From Acidimicrobiales bacterium (GTDB lineage: Bacteria > Actinomycetota > Acidimicrobiia > Acidimicrobiales > Palsa-688): a stretch of 64,000 bases of DNA. The stretch is taken from positions 1 through 64,000 of the forward strand of contig DATLUM010000071.1 in the NCBI GenBank assembly GCA_035533095.1. Direction: 5' to 3'. The notes under the pieces were generated by a model. That model did no database searches. It was not told the origin of the DNA and was given only the letters and a program-made list of their open reading frames with translations. The position numbers and the translations under genes were made by a program. This document shows positions 8,941 through 20,132 of this stretch, one piece after another (position 1 is the first letter of the stretch; every line of letters begins with the position of its first letter).

Positions 8941-8946
8941 AACCTA
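8941..8946 (-). promoter_or_regulatory. Putative -10 element of tRNA-Pro
   Basis: On the minus strand the hexamer reads TAGGTT and lies 29 bases before the mature tRNA 5' end. It fits the TANNNT form used elsewhere in the window. Confidence 0.35.
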
Positions 8947-8975
8947 CCGTGACCCGCGTCTCCGCCCTCCGCACG

Positions 8976-9058
8976 TAGAGAGGTTCGCAGAATTGCCTGA
9001 GCAGAAGAACGCTGCTCAGCAGCGTTCTTCTGCTCCACCAATGGCGCGAACCTCTCTA
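8976..9058. repeat. 83-bp nested inverted repeat between tRNA-Pro and tig
   Basis: The outer arms, TAGAGAGGTTCGC at 8976-8988 and its exact complement at 9046-9058, are 13 bp. The inner arms, 8999-9016 and 9018-9035, are 18 bp, perfectly complementary and separated by a single base at 9017. The two 10-base connecting segments share one matching ATTG/CAAT core. The whole is nearly symmetric about 9017. It is followed by no T-run, so a simple terminator is unlikely. The distal outer arm overlaps the putative tig -10 (9057-9062). It could be a protein-binding site, a cruciform or a small non-coding mobile element. Confidence 0.9.
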
Positions 9059-9062
9059 GACT
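9057..9062 (+). promoter_or_regulatory. Putative -10 element of tig
   Basis: TAGACT ends 11 bases before the ATG at 9074, implying an mRNA with a leader of only a few bases. It overlaps the right outer arm of the 83-bp inverted repeat. Confidence 0.4.
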
Positions 9063-9073
9063 CCGAGCCCTAT

Positions 9074-10471
9074 ATGAAAGCCGTGGTAGAGCCCCTCGAG
9101 GGGAACAAGGTCAAGCTCTCGATCGAGGTCGAAGAGGACGAGTTCGAGAAGGCGATCGACGCGGCTTTTCGTAAGATCGCCCGGGAAGTGCGGATCCCCG
9201 GCTTCCGGCCGGGCAAGGCGCCTCGCCGTATCCTCGAGGCGCGCCTCGGCAAGGAGGCGGGCAGGACGGAGGCGCTTCGCGACGCGTTGCCCGGCTACTA
9301 CAGCCAGGCCCTGCGTGACCACGACGTCGACGCGATAGCTCCGCCCGAGATCGACATCACCGCCGGCGAAGAGTCCGGGGCGGTCGCGTTCGATGCTGTC
9401 GTCGAGGTGCGGCCGCAGTTGAAACTGGCGGGATACCAGGGCCTGCGCGTCGAGGTCCCCAGCCCGGAAGTCACCGACGAAGAGGTCGACGCGCAGGTCG
9501 ACCGACTGCGCTCGAACTTCGGCGAGTTGAAGAGTGTGGACCGGCCGGCACGCGACGCCGATCACCTCACCATCGACTTGAAGGGAAGCCGGGACGGCGA
9601 GGAAGTTGCCGGGCTCACCACCGACGACTTCCTCTACGAGCTCGGTAGCGGGACCGTCCTGCCCGAACTGGATGAGCAGCTGCAGGGCGCGAAGGTGGGC
9701 GACATCCTCGCGTTTGACGCCGATCTCCCTGGCGGCAAGGTCCAGTTCCGGGTCTTTGTAAAGGACGTGAAGGAGAAGCTGCTCCCGGAGGTAACCGATG
9801 AGTGGGCATCTGAGGCTTCCGAATTCGACACCGTCGAAGAGTTGCGATCCGACATCTCGAAGAGGATCGGGATGGTCAAGAAGGTCCAGTCGACGATCGC
9901 TTTGCGCAACTCGACGATCGACGCTCTCGTCGAGCTGGTGGATATCGACCCTCCCGCCCCTCTCGTCGACGCCGAGGTGCAACGGAGGGTTCACGACCTC
10001 GAGCACCGACTTCAGGCCCAGAACGCCACGGTGGGTGAGTATCTCGAGGCCACCGGGCAGACACCGGAGCAGGTCGTGGAGTCGATGCGCGACGGGGCAG
10101 CGGGTGCCGTCAAGGCGGATCTCGCGCTCCGAGCGGTCGCTGAAGCAGAGCAGATCGAGCCCACGGACGAAGATCTCGATGCCGAGATCGCCCGCCTCGC
10201 CGAGGCTTACAGGGTCAAGCCGCCGGAATTGAGGCGAAACCTCGACCGCGCGGACCAGATGCCCGCGGTACGCTCGGACTGGAAGAAGACGAGGGCTCTG
10301 GAATGGCTCCTCGAAAGGGTCGAGATCGTGGACCCGGAGGGGCGCCCAGTTGACAGGGCTCTTCTCGAACCAGCATCACCGGAGGACCTGACCGCATCAG
10401 CCGAGAACCCAGAGTCCGAGAATCAAACCGAGAATCCGGAACAGCCCGAAGCGGAGACCGCAGAGCAGTGA
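9074..10471 (+). CDS. tig: Trigger factor
   Basis: Trigger factor (465 aa) is the ribosome-bound chaperone and peptidyl-prolyl isomerase that receives nascent chains. The ribosome-binding motif appears as [13 protein letters not shown] (near residue 42). An FKBP-type domain lies around residues 155-240, followed by the long helical C-terminal arms and a disordered acidic tail rich in Glu, Asn and Pro. ATG 9074 is chosen because [19 protein letters not shown] matches the family start. The upstream ATG at 9041 lies inside the 83-bp palindrome. The stop overlaps the clpP start by GTGA, forming the common tig-clpP-clpX operon. Confidence 0.95.
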   Translation: MKAVVEPLEGNKVKLSIEVEEDEFEKAIDAAFRKIAREVRIPGFRPGKAPRRILEARLGKEAGRTEALRDALPGYYSQALRDHDVDAIAPPEIDITAGEESGAVAFDAVVEVRPQLKLAGYQGLRVEVPSPEVTDEEVDAQVDRLRSNFGELKSVDRPARDADHLTIDLKGSRDGEEVAGLTTDDFLYELGSGTVLPELDEQLQGAKVGDILAFDADLPGGKVQFRVFVKDVKEKLLPEVTDEWASEASEFDTVEELRSDISKRIGMVKKVQSTIALRNSTIDALVELVDIDPPAPLVDAEVQRRVHDLEHRLQAQNATVGEYLEATGQTPEQVVESMRDGAAGAVKADLALRAVAEAEQIEPTDEDLDAEIARLAEAYRVKPPELRRNLDRADQMPAVRSDWKKTRALEWLLERVEIVDPEGRPVDRALLEPASPEDLTASAENPESENQTENPEQPEAETAEQ

Positions 10472-11103
10472 TCGAGCCCGTCGCCCAATACCACATCCCC
10501 GGCGTCTTCGAGCAGACGAACCGCGGTGAGAAGAGCTACGACCTGTTCTCGCGGATGCTCGAGGAGAACATCGTCTTCCTTGGCACGCCGATCGACGACT
10601 ACGTCGCCAACGCCGTGTGCGCCCAGATGCTGTACCTCGAGTACAAGAACCCCGATAAAGAGATCAGCCTGTACATCAACAGTCCTGGTGGCGACATCAC
10701 GGCTCTGTTCGCCATCTACGACACGATGAAGTTCGTGAAAAACGACATCTCGACCTTCTGCTACGGCCAGGCCGCGTCGGCTGCCGCCGTGATCCTCGCA
10801 GGAGGCACACCGGGCAAGCGCTACGCGCTTCCCCACGCCAGGATCCTCATCCACCAGCCCTACGGCGGTGCCGCCGGACAGGCAGCGGACATCGAGATCC
10901 AGGCCAAGGAGATCCTCCGGATGCGCGACCTGCTGAACCAGATGCTGGCCACGGATTCCGGGCAGGACGTGGACAAAGTCGCCCGGGACACAGACCGGGA
11001 CTTCATCATGAGCGCCGATGAGGCCAGGGAATACGGCATTATCGACGAGGTGATCACCACACGAGAGCTCGCGTTGGTCCCGCAGGCAGCGGGCGTGGCG
11101 TAA
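10468..11103 (+). CDS. clpP: ATP-dependent Clp protease proteolytic subunit
   Basis: ClpP (211 aa) forms the barrel-shaped serine protease that degrades substrates fed by ClpX or ClpC. The catalytic triad is Ser104 (in GQAASAAAV), His129 (in ARILIHQP) and Asp178 (in DTDRDF), with family spacing. The GTG start overlaps the tig stop by four bases. Actinobacteria usually carry two clpP genes side by side. Here only one is present, directly followed by clpX 25 bases later, so a second paralogue, if any, must lie elsewhere. Confidence 0.97.
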   Translation: MIEPVAQYHIPGVFEQTNRGEKSYDLFSRMLEENIVFLGTPIDDYVANAVCAQMLYLEYKNPDKEISLYINSPGGDITALFAIYDTMKFVKNDISTFCYGQAASAAAVILAGGTPGKRYALPHARILIHQPYGGAAGQAADIEIQAKEILRMRDLLNQMLATDSGQDVDKVARDTDRDFIMSADEAREYGIIDEVITTRELALVPQAAGVA

Positions 11104-11128
11104 GGATCCGGGGAGGCGGGGGTTAGTC

Positions 11129-12406
<1,278 letters not shown>

Positions 12407-13777
12407 CCAGCCGGGACTGGAGCCTGGGCGAAGCACTCGCCTGGCTCGACCGCCACCAGAACCTCGAACGGATGCTGGCGGACACGCGCAGGCCGGCGCC
12501 GGACCTGGCCTCCATGCGCCAGCTCGTCGACGCGCTCGGCCAGCCGCAGGCGGCGGCCCCAGTCATCCACGTCACAGGCACGAACGGCAAGACCTCCACC
12601 GCACGCTGCGTCAGCTCTCTCCTGTCGGCGAAGGGGCTGCGCGCCGGCACCTTCACCAGCCCTCACCTCGAATCGATCAACGAGCGGATCGCGAGCGACG
12701 GCGAGCCCATCTCCGACGAGGATCTGGTGACCGTCCTGTCCGAGATCGCCGCGGTCGAACCGATGCTGGGGGACGGTGTCAGGTTGAGCTGGTTCGAGAT
12801 ACTCGCCGGCGCGGCGATGCTGTGGTTCGCGGACCGCCCGGTCGACATCGCGGTGCTGGAGGTCGGGATGGGCGGCCGGTGGGACGCCACCAACGTGGCC
12901 GACGCCGGCGTGGCGGTGGTCACCAACGTCGGCATGGACCACGTCGAGTTCCTTGGCCCGACACGGGCGGACATCGCCGGCGAGAAGGCCGGCGTCGTCA
13001 AGCCCGGGGCCACGCTCGTGCTGGGGGAGCGGGACGACGAGCTGCGGTCCATCTTCGACAGGCAGGACCCCGCGGAAGTATGGCTGGTAGGCGTCGAGTA
13101 CGGGTGCACGCGCAACGACCCTGCCGTCGGCGGGCGAGTCCTTGACATCCACACCCCCGGGGCCACTTACGAGGGAGTCTGGCTCGATCTGCACGGCCGC
13201 CACCAGGGGGAGAACTTCGCGGCGGCCCTCGCAGCCTGCGAGGCGTTCTTCGGTGGCCCGCTCGACGACCGCCTTGTCCGGGAGGCGGCCGGCACGGTCC
13301 GGTCTCCCGGCAGGCTCGAGATCGTCGGCCGCCAACCCCTGGTGGTGCTCGACGGCGCCAAGAACCTCGAAGGCGCGCACCGGGCAGCCGAGGCGGTCGC
13401 CGAGGAGTTCGGCAGCGCCGCGTCGGAGATTCTCGTCGTGGGCATGCTCCGCGGCAAGGACCCCGCCGAAATGCTCGAGGCACTCGGCGCTCACCGAGCC
13501 CGGCTGGTCGTGGCGTGCCCCGCCCCTTCGCCCAGGACGCAGCCGGCGGCGGTGGTGGCCGAGGCGGCTCGTTCGCTAGGGGTCGAAGCCCTCGAAGCGG
13601 AGTCGGTGCCAGAAGCGCTCGAGCTGGCCCTGTCCTCCGCCGGCGCCGACGACCTGGTGCTGGTCACCGGATCGCTCTACGTGGTCGGCGCGGCCCGCGC
13701 CTGTCTCGCGGTCGGCACGAGCCACGAGTAACCCTTCGCCCGCCGGTGGCGCGGGGCGGCGGTGCGGCGGCGACGGC

Positions 13778-13783
13778 TAGCCT
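13778..13783 (+). promoter_or_regulatory. Putative leaderless -10 (ndk)
   Basis: TAGCCT ends 9 bases before the GTG start of ndk at 13793. No Shine-Dalgarno motif is present. Confidence 0.45.
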
Positions 13784-13792
13784 GCTCCGTTC

Positions 13793-14206
13793 GTGAATCG
13801 CACCCTCGTCATCTGCAAGCCCGATGCCGTCGAGCGCGGCCTTACCGGAGAGATCATCAAGCGCCTCGAGCGCAAGGGCCTGCGCATCGTCGCCGCTGAA
13901 CTGCGCCACGTCGACAGCGAGACCGCGGCGGTCCACTATGCCGAGCACGAGGGTAAGGGCTTCTACGAGGACCTCATCGCGTTCATCACCCGCTCGCCGG
14001 TGATGCTGCTGGTGGTGGAGGGCCCGGTGGACACGTGGCAGGTGGTGCGAAAGATGATGGGCGCCACGAACCCGGCCAACGCTGACCCAGGCACGATCCG
14101 CGGTGACCTCGCCACTGACACCGGCGAGAATCTCGTGCACGGGTCGGATAGTGCGGAATCGGCCGAACGCGAGATCAAGATCTGGTTCCCCGCCCTAGCC
14201 GGCTAG
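13793..14206 (+). CDS. ndk: Nucleoside diphosphate kinase
   Basis: Ndk (137 aa, the normal family length) transfers the gamma phosphate from ATP to nucleoside diphosphates via a phosphohistidine. The active-site histidine is His116 in [10 protein letters not shown]. The N-terminus [15 protein letters not shown] and the [15 protein letters not shown] block are canonical. The GTG start follows a TAGCCT hexamer by 9 bases. Its position between folC and the mre operon is a common actinobacterial arrangement. Confidence 0.97.
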   Translation: MNRTLVICKPDAVERGLTGEIIKRLERKGLRIVAAELRHVDSETAAVHYAEHEGKGFYEDLIAFITRSPVMLLVVEGPVDTWQVVRKMMGATNPANADPGTIRGDLATDTGENLVHGSDSAESAEREIKIWFPALAG

Positions 14207-14289
14207 CGCCGCTCTCCGTGACGCCTCTCTCGGCGCAACTCACCGTGGCGCCGCTCTCCGTGCTGCTTTCCGCGGCGCCACTTGCCGCG
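14206..14289. repeat. Imperfect 42-bp tandem duplication in the ndk-mreB spacer
   Basis: The sequence GCGCCGCTCTCCGTG recurs exactly at 14206-14220 and 14248-14262. The following 27 bases of each copy also align, at 17 positions. The first copy begins inside the last base of the ndk stop. No ORF of merit lies here, so this is probably untranslated spacer created by local duplication. Confidence 0.7.
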
Positions 14290-14296
14290 GGAGCTT

Positions 14297-14339
14297 CTGG
14301 GTAGCCTAAGTGGTCTCCTGGGATACTTAGGCTACCCAG
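14297..14339. promoter_or_regulatory. Perfect 15-bp stem-loop upstream of mreB
   Basis: CTGGGTAGCCTAAGT (14297-14311) is exactly complementary to 14325-14339, with a 13-base loop. It is AT-richer than its surroundings and has no T-run after it. It may end ndk transcription or act as an operator for the mre operon. The rest of the 262-base spacer (to 14468) holds no gene that I can see. Confidence 0.7.
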
Positions 14340-14468
14340 TAGCCCCACCCGAGGCCCATAGCCGCAGCGCCGGCCAAAGTGGTGGACCCCCGCCCAGCGC
14401 GGGTGGACGCGCCCCAGTACGCCGGGTAGCCTCTTTGGGTCCCCGGGCCCCCTGACAGGAAATTTCGC

Positions 14469-15515
14469 GTGTCGGACAACTTTCTCGCTGGTTTTTTCGG
14501 ACGGGACATGGCCGTCGACCTCGGTACCGCGAACACCCTCGTGTACGTGCGCGGCCGGGGCATCGTGCTCAACGAGCCGTCGGTCGTCGCGGTCAACGTC
14601 AAGGACGACCGTCCCCTCGCAGTGGGAATCGAAGCCAAGCGGATGATCGGTCGTACGCCGAGCCACATCAAGGCCATCCGCCCGCTGCGCGACGGCGTCA
14701 TCGCCAACTTCGACATCTGCGAGAAGATGCTCGCCTACTTCATCAGGCGGGTGCACGGGCCTCGTAAGTTCGCCAAGCCGCGCATGGTGATCTGCGTTCC
14801 GTCCGGCATCACCGGCGTCGAGCAGCGAGCGGTGCAGGAGGCTGCGGAGTCCGCCGGCGCGCGCAAGCCGGCTCACATCATCGAGGAGCCGATGGCGGCC
14901 GCCATCGGCGCCGGCCTTCCGGTTCACGAGCCCACCGGCAACATGGTCGTGGACATCGGCGGCGGCACTACCGAGGTCGCCGTCATCTCCCTCGGTGGCA
15001 TCGTCACCAGCCAGTCGGTCCGGATCGGCGGTGACGAGCTCGACGAGGCGATCATCCAGTACATAAAGAAGGAGTACAGCCTCGCTCTGGGCGAGCGCAC
15101 TGCCGAGGAGATCAAGATCGCTCTCGGCACCGCGTGCCCCCTCGAGGAGGAGCTGCACGCAGAGATCCGCGGGCGCGACCTCATCACCGGGTTGCCCAAG
15201 ACGATCGTCACGACGACCGAGGAGATCCGCGACGCGATCGAGGAGCCGGTCTCAGCGATCGTCGATGCAGTCAAGGTGACCCTCGACAAGACCCCTCCTG
15301 AACTGGCCGCCGACATCATGGAGCAGGGCATCGTCCTGACAGGTGGAGGGGCTCTGCTTCACGGTCTCGACGCCCGGTTGATGTCCGAGACGGGCATGCC
15401 GATTGTCATCGCCGACAACCCGCTTCACTCGGTGGCGATAGGCAGCGGGCAGTGCCTCGAAGAGTTCGACGTCCTCAAGGGCGTGCTCATGTCGTCGTCG
15501 TCCCAGAGCCGTTAG
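14469..15515 (+). CDS. mreB: Rod shape-determining actin MreB
   Basis: MreB (348 aa) is the bacterial actin that organises lateral wall synthesis at the inner membrane. The actin-fold ATP-binding motifs are visible: [13 protein letters not shown] (phosphate 1), [13 protein letters not shown] (phosphate 2) and [12 protein letters not shown] (adenosine). The [15 protein letters not shown] segment is also typical. The N-terminal start [13 protein letters not shown] carries the short hydrophobic membrane-binding patch. The GTG start is preceded by an AGGAAA motif. It heads a tightly packed operon with mreC, mreD, mrdA and rodA, which indicates a rod-shaped cell that elongates along its side wall rather than only at the poles. 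Confidence 0.98.
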   Translation: MSDNFLAGFFGRDMAVDLGTANTLVYVRGRGIVLNEPSVVAVNVKDDRPLAVGIEAKRMIGRTPSHIKAIRPLRDGVIANFDICEKMLAYFIRRVHGPRKFAKPRMVICVPSGITGVEQRAVQEAAESAGARKPAHIIEEPMAAAIGAGLPVHEPTGNMVVDIGGGTTEVAVISLGGIVTSQSVRIGGDELDEAIIQYIKKEYSLALGERTAEEIKIALGTACPLEEELHAEIRGRDLITGLPKTIVTTTEEIRDAIEEPVSAIVDAVKVTLDKTPPELAADIMEQGIVLTGGGALLHGLDARLMSETGMPIVIADNPLHSVAIGSGQCLEEFDVLKGVLMSSSSQSR

Positions 15516-15533
15516 GAGAGGGCCCCGCCCCTC

Positions 15534-16373
15534 GTGGCCGTATACCGACGCTCCTCGCGCACCCGCTACGTCGTGGCGGTGCTCGTCCTAGCCGCGCTCA
15601 CGCTCGTGACCATCGACGCTCGCAGCAACGGATCCGGAGTGACCGCCGATGTCCGCTCCAAGGTGCAGGACGTGTTCTCGCCGCTCCAGCGCGCCACTCA
15701 CGCTGTCCTGCGCCCGATAGGCGACTTCCTGACGGGAGCGGTGGACTACGGATCCTTGAAGCGCGAGAACCAGCGTCTGCGAGACCAGGTCGCCTCGCTG
15801 GAACGTCTGCGGGTCCAGTTCGCCGCGGAGCAGGCGGCGGCGGAACAGGTTCTCGCTGAGCGAAACCTGTCGTTTGTCGGTGGAATTCCCACGGTGACGG
15901 TTCAGGTCATCGACGACGGATCGTCGAACTTCGAGACGTTCATAACGATCAACAAAGGCGCCGATAGCGGCATCGCATCCGGTCAACCCGTCGTTGCCGC
16001 CGGCGGCCTCGTCGGCAGCATCGAGAGTGTCAGCGCTCACACGGCCACCGTCCTGCTCCTCACTAATCCGTCCTACGTGGTCGGCGTGCGGTTGGCCGGA
16101 GGCAACACCGGATCGGTTGAAGGCACAGGACGCGGTCGCTCGCTCAACGTCTCGGTCATTACCACCAACCAACCATCGCCCGCGATGACCAAGGGTGAAC
16201 CGGTCGTGACGAGCGGTCTCAACAACGAGAAGTTCCCTCCCAACATCCCGGTGGGCAAGGTGCTCAGCGCGAAGACCCCCCCCGGGGCTTCCGAGCCCGA
16301 CATCACCCTGACCCCCCTCGTGAACCTCAACCGCCTCAGTTACCTGCAAGTCCTGCTCTGGTCACCCCAGTGA
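15534..16373 (+). CDS. mreC: Rod shape-determining protein MreC
   Basis: MreC (279 aa) is a bitopic membrane protein that activates the PBP2-RodA wall synthase. A basic N-terminus (YRRSSRTRY) precedes one membrane helix (VVAVLVLAALTLVTI). A coiled coil follows around residues 65-110 (LKRENQRLRDQVASLERLRVQ). The C-terminal beta domain contains the family signature GLVGSIESVSAHTATVLLLT. GTG is the start, with GGAGAGG upstream. The stop overlaps mreD by GTGA. Confidence 0.95.
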   Translation: MAVYRRSSRTRYVVAVLVLAALTLVTIDARSNGSGVTADVRSKVQDVFSPLQRATHAVLRPIGDFLTGAVDYGSLKRENQRLRDQVASLERLRVQFAAEQAAAEQVLAERNLSFVGGIPTVTVQVIDDGSSNFETFITINKGADSGIASGQPVVAAGGLVGSIESVSAHTATVLLLTNPSYVVGVRLAGGNTGSVEGTGRGRSLNVSVITTNQPSPAMTKGEPVVTSGLNNEKFPPNIPVGKVLSAKTPPGASEPDITLTPLVNLNRLSYLQVLLWSPQ

Positions 16374-16945
16374 GCGCGCACACCCTCGCCCGCCTCCGCA
16401 TTGCCGTCTTGCTGGTAGTGGCGACGGTGCTGCAGACGGCACTCGCGTCCGATCTGCGCGTCGCCGGCGTGGCTCCCGACCTCATGGTCCTGGTCGCGGT
16501 GCTCGCCGGCCTCGCAGGGGGATCGGAGGCTGGTGCGGTCGTCGGCTTCTTCTCGGGGCTGCTCATGGACATGTTCCTCGCGTCGACGCCGCTCGGGCTG
16601 TCCGCGCTGACCTACTGCGTGATCGGCGCGCTCATAGGGACCGCCCGAGCGAGTGTCATGCCGGAGCGATCGCTCGTGGTGCCCGTGACTGCAATGTTGG
16701 CGACTGCCGCAGCAGTATTGCTGTTCGTGGCTTTTGGCGAGATCCTCGGTCAGGGCCAGTTGCTCGACGCCGGTGGCTCCTGGCTCATCCGGGTGGCGGT
16801 CATCGAGGCCGCGTGGAACCTAGTCCTGTCCCTGCCCATCGGGTGGCTGTACTCGCGGGCGGCGAGAGGATCCGTCGGCTCCGAGCGTTTCGGGATGACT
16901 CTCGGCCTGCCCCGCCAGCGCGAGCGGCTGGCCGGGATCCGGTAG
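16370..16945 (+). CDS. mreD: Rod shape-determining protein MreD
   Basis: MreD (191 aa) is a polytopic membrane protein of the elongasome. About five hydrophobic segments are visible, including IAVLLVVATVLQTALA, APDLMVLVAVLAGLAGG and VPVTAMLATAAAVLLFVAF. It is coupled to mreC by a 4-base overlap, and mrdA follows after 10 bases. Sequence conservation in this family is low, so the identification rests on topology, size and operon position. Confidence 0.9.
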   Translation: MSAHTLARLRIAVLLVVATVLQTALASDLRVAGVAPDLMVLVAVLAGLAGGSEAGAVVGFFSGLLMDMFLASTPLGLSALTYCVIGALIGTARASVMPERSLVVPVTAMLATAAAVLLFVAFGEILGQGQLLDAGGSWLIRVAVIEAAWNLVLSLPIGWLYSRAARGSVGSERFGMTLGLPRQRERLAGIR

Positions 16946-16955
16946 GTCGACCGGG

Positions 16956-18881
16956 ATGAGCACCCACGAGCAGGAATCGCCGCTCATGCGGCTCACGATC
17001 CTTTTGGTGGTCGTGGCCTGCCTCTTCGCGGCGCTTTTCGCACGCCTGTGGTTCCTGCAGGTGGTGAACGCGCCGAATGCGCAGGCGGCCGCCCAGAACA
17101 ACGGCATCCGACTCATCTACATCCCCGCCCCGCGGGGCGAGATCCTGGACCGCAACGGAAACGTGCTGGTCGGCGACGTCAACGTGCCGGTGATCGAAGT
17201 CAGCCGCGAGGTCGCCGCTCAGAACCCCGACATGGTCGCCAGGCTCGCGCCCCTGCTCAACATGACCGCGCCCCAACTCCAGAGGGCCATCGACAACGTC
17301 CAGTACAGCCCCTACGCGCCGGTACCGGTGCTTCGCAACGCGTCCCCGCAGCAGATCCTTTACATCCAGGAGAACCAGTCGTTGTTCCCCGGGGTGCAGG
17401 CGACGTCCGTCACCCAGCGCTCCTACACGCCGATGGGTCTGGCCGCGGCCAACGTGGTCGGGTACGTCGGTCAGGTCAGCGACAGGCAGCTCAAGAAACT
17501 GAAAGGGCAGGGCTACCAGCCGGGAGACGAGATCGGCCTCGCCGGCATCGAGTCGAGCTACGAGAGCATCCTCCGCGGGACGCCGGGCGTCGAGAAGGTC
17601 CAGGTCGACTCGCGCGGCGATGTGCTCACGACGCTCAGCGTCACGAAGCCGGTCCCCGGCTTGAACCTGCGCCTGTCGATCGACGGCAACATACAGTTGG
17701 CGGCAGAGACGGCTCTCAACCAGGGGATGGTCGCAGCCCGGCACACGTTCGACGCTGTCACCCGCCGCAACTTCCAGGCACCGGCTGGGTCGGCCGTGGT
17801 CGAAGATCCCAACACCGGTCAGATCATCGCCCTGGCCACCAACCCGACCTACGACCCGAGCCAGTTCGTGGGCGGGATCAGCGAGGCCAACTACCAGGCC
17901 CTGCTCAACAACCCGTCCGATCCGCTTCTCGACCGCAGCATTCAAGGTCAGTACGCGCCCGGCTCGACCTTCAAGCTGGTCACGGGTACCGCCGGCCTCC
18001 AGTACGGGCTGATCACACCCAACTACTACTTCAACGACACCGGTCGCCTCATGATCGGCAACTTCCCAGCGCACAACGACAACTACGAGTCCTACGGCGA
18101 GATCAACCTGCCGAAGGCGATCACCGTTTCGAGCGACCTCTTCTTCGACAACATCGGTGTCAAGCTGTGGTACGGGCGTACGCAGTACGGCGACGACGCG
18201 CTCCAGAGCGTCGCGAAGTCCTACGGGCTGGGCACCCAGACCGGGATCGCGTTGCCCGACGAGGCGCCAGGGAGGATCCCGACACCCGAGTCGTACGTGC
18301 GGGACCACCAACGGAATCCGACGGCGTTTCCGAACGGGCAATGGTTTCCCGGTGACAGCCAGAACACAGCGATCGGCCAGGGCGAGGTGCTGGTGACCCC
18401 GCTCCAATTGGCCAATGCATACGCCACTTTCGCGAACGGTGGAAAGGTCATGGTCCCACAACTCGCCCTCGACGCCGAGACGGCCACCGGCCACGTCGTC
18501 CAGTCTTTTTCCTCCAAGGTTTTCCATACCGTGGACTTGCAGCCGGCGTGGCGAGCGGCACTGCTCGCAGGTTTCGAGGGTGTCGTGAACAACCCCAAGG
18601 GCACCGCCTACGGTGTCTTCGCCGGGACCCCTCTCGTCGCTCACGACATCGCCGGCAAGACGGGCACCGCCACACAGGTCGCGCCCAAGCAGGACACATC
18701 CGTGTTCACCTCGTTCGCCCCCGCTAGCAACCCGCAGTATGTCGTCGACTCGTTCGTGGAGGATGCCGGCTACGGAGCATCTGTGGCAGCGCCGGTAGTG
18801 CGCGAGATCTACGACGCCTTGTTCGCGCAACCGCTCCAGCCGGTGAGCTACTCGGCCGCCGGCAGCGGGGGTCAGAACTGA
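16956..18881 (+). CDS. mrdA: Penicillin-binding protein 2 (elongation transpeptidase)
   Basis: A class B PBP (641 aa) that cross-links peptidoglycan during elongation, partnering RodA. One N-terminal membrane helix (residues 12-30) is followed by the pedestal domain with RGEILDRNGNVL (60-71). The transpeptidase motifs are S337-T-F-K340, the SxN-equivalent S392-S-D394 (Asp in place of the usual Asn) and K568-T-G-T571. The tail is short and carries no PASTA domain, in keeping with an MrdA type. Its TGA shares one base with the rodA ATG. Confidence 0.96.
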   Translation: MSTHEQESPLMRLTILLVVVACLFAALFARLWFLQVVNAPNAQAAAQNNGIRLIYIPAPRGEILDRNGNVLVGDVNVPVIEVSREVAAQNPDMVARLAPLLNMTAPQLQRAIDNVQYSPYAPVPVLRNASPQQILYIQENQSLFPGVQATSVTQRSYTPMGLAAANVVGYVGQVSDRQLKKLKGQGYQPGDEIGLAGIESSYESILRGTPGVEKVQVDSRGDVLTTLSVTKPVPGLNLRLSIDGNIQLAAETALNQGMVAARHTFDAVTRRNFQAPAGSAVVEDPNTGQIIALATNPTYDPSQFVGGISEANYQALLNNPSDPLLDRSIQGQYAPGSTFKLVTGTAGLQYGLITPNYYFNDTGRLMIGNFPAHNDNYESYGEINLPKAITVSSDLFFDNIGVKLWYGRTQYGDDALQSVAKSYGLGTQTGIALPDEAPGRIPTPESYVRDHQRNPTAFPNGQWFPGDSQNTAIGQGEVLVTPLQLANAYATFANGGKVMVPQLALDAETATGHVVQSFSSKVFHTVDLQPAWRAALLAGFEGVVNNPKGTAYGVFAGTPLVAHDIAGKTGTATQVAPKQDTSVFTSFAPASNPQYVVDSFVEDAGYGASVAAPVVREIYDALFAQPLQPVSYSAAGSGGQN

Positions 18882-20041
18882 TGGCGGCGCCGGGGGCTCT
18901 CGCTCGCAGGCAGGGACCAGGAGTGTGGCGTCACCTCGACGTCGTGCTCGTCGGAGCCACCATCCTCATCTCACTGTTCGGCTGCCTCATGGTCTACACC
19001 GCGACACGGGATCAGCTCGAGGCTGCTGGGCTCAGTCCCACCTACTACTTGAAGAAGCAGGCCATCTTCATTGTGGCCGGAATCGTCGCGATGGCCGTGG
19101 TCGCGTCCATCGACTACCGCAAGTTCCGGGACTGGGCGCCGGCGATATACGGGTTCTCGATACTGCTTCTGATCGCCGTATTCGTCGTCGGTCACAAAAG
19201 CAAGGGCGCGCAGGCGTGGTTCCAGTTCGGGTCCTACCAGCTCGAGCCGTCAGAGTTCGTGAAGATCGCCCTGATCATCTCGCTGGCGACGTACTGCGCC
19301 GCGTCGAAGCGAAGTCTCTCGGGGCGGGCCCTAGTCGCAGTGCTGGGACTTTCGGCGATCCCCTTCCTGCTGATCTACAAGCAGCCGGACCTCGGCACCG
19401 CGCTTGTCCTTGCAGCAGTGCTCGCAGCAGTCCTGCTGATAGGAGGGGCGTCCCCACGGCACCTCGCGGTGCTGGCGGTGATCACGGCGGTGGCGTCGTT
19501 TGGGGTCGTCCATTTCGGGGTGCTGAAGAGCTACCAGCAGGCGAGGCTCACGTCCTTCGTGAACTCGCCGGACCAACCGGACGCGGCGCTGCTGCGGTCC
19601 GCCGCCGGCGCGAACCTCTACAACATCGCCGAGGCGAAGACCGCGATTGGCGACGGCGGCATGACCGGGCGCGGACTCGGCAAGGGGACGATGACGAACC
19701 TTTCGTACGTTCCCGAGCAGCGCACCGACTTCATCTTCACCGCCGTCGGAGAGCAGACCGGGCTCCTCGGATCCGGACTCCTGCTGCTCCTCTTCGCCCT
19801 TGTGATCTGGCGCACCTGGCAGGCGGCAACCTTGAGCCGGGACAGGGTGGGCATGCTCATCTGTGTAGGGGTTCTCGCCATGCTGGCGTTCCAGGTGTTC
19901 GAGAACATCGGGATGACGATGGGGATAATGCCGGTTGCGGGCATCCCGCTGCCTTTCATGAGCTATGGAGGTTCCGCGCTGATCGCCATGTTCGCCGCTG
20001 TCGGCCTGGTGCTCAACGTCCGCATGCGGAGATTCAGTTAA
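18881..20041 (+). CDS. rodA: RodA peptidoglycan polymerase (SEDS family)
   Basis: RodA (386 aa) polymerises lipid II into glycan strands and works with MrdA. Around ten membrane helices are visible. SEDS signatures include SKGAQAWFQFGSYQLEPSEF, the large extracellular loop with NLSYVPEQRTDFIFTAVGEQ, and GIPLPFMSYGGSALIA near the C-terminus. Placement right after mrdA supports RodA over FtsW. It is the last gene of the mre operon; a spacer of about 90 bases separates it from the next gene. Confidence 0.96.
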   Translation: MAAPGALARRQGPGVWRHLDVVLVGATILISLFGCLMVYTATRDQLEAAGLSPTYYLKKQAIFIVAGIVAMAVVASIDYRKFRDWAPAIYGFSILLLIAVFVVGHKSKGAQAWFQFGSYQLEPSEFVKIALIISLATYCAASKRSLSGRALVAVLGLSAIPFLLIYKQPDLGTALVLAAVLAAVLLIGGASPRHLAVLAVITAVASFGVVHFGVLKSYQQARLTSFVNSPDQPDAALLRSAAGANLYNIAEAKTAIGDGGMTGRGLGKGTMTNLSYVPEQRTDFIFTAVGEQTGLLGSGLLLLLFALVIWRTWQAATLSRDRVGMLICVGVLAMLAFQVFENIGMTMGIMPVAGIPLPFMSYGGSALIAMFAAVGLVLNVRMRRFS

Positions 20042-20117
20042 GGGGGCACCCCGCACGGCACCCCCGGGCGGCACCACCGTGGCGCTCTGTAGCACCGCCG
20101 TCCGTGAGGCCCACCAC

Positions 20118-20123
20118 TAGAGT
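20118..20123 (+). promoter_or_regulatory. Putative leaderless -10 (radical SAM gene)
   Basis: TAGAGT ends 9 bases before ATG 20133, with no Shine-Dalgarno site between them. Confidence 0.4.
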
Positions 20124-20132
20124 GGGTTGGAC

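Noticed and set aside
8756-9073. N-terminal extension of trigger factor from an upstream GTG or ATG (including 9041)
   Set aside because: It would translate across tRNA-Pro and the 83-bp palindrome, and has no similarity to trigger factor.
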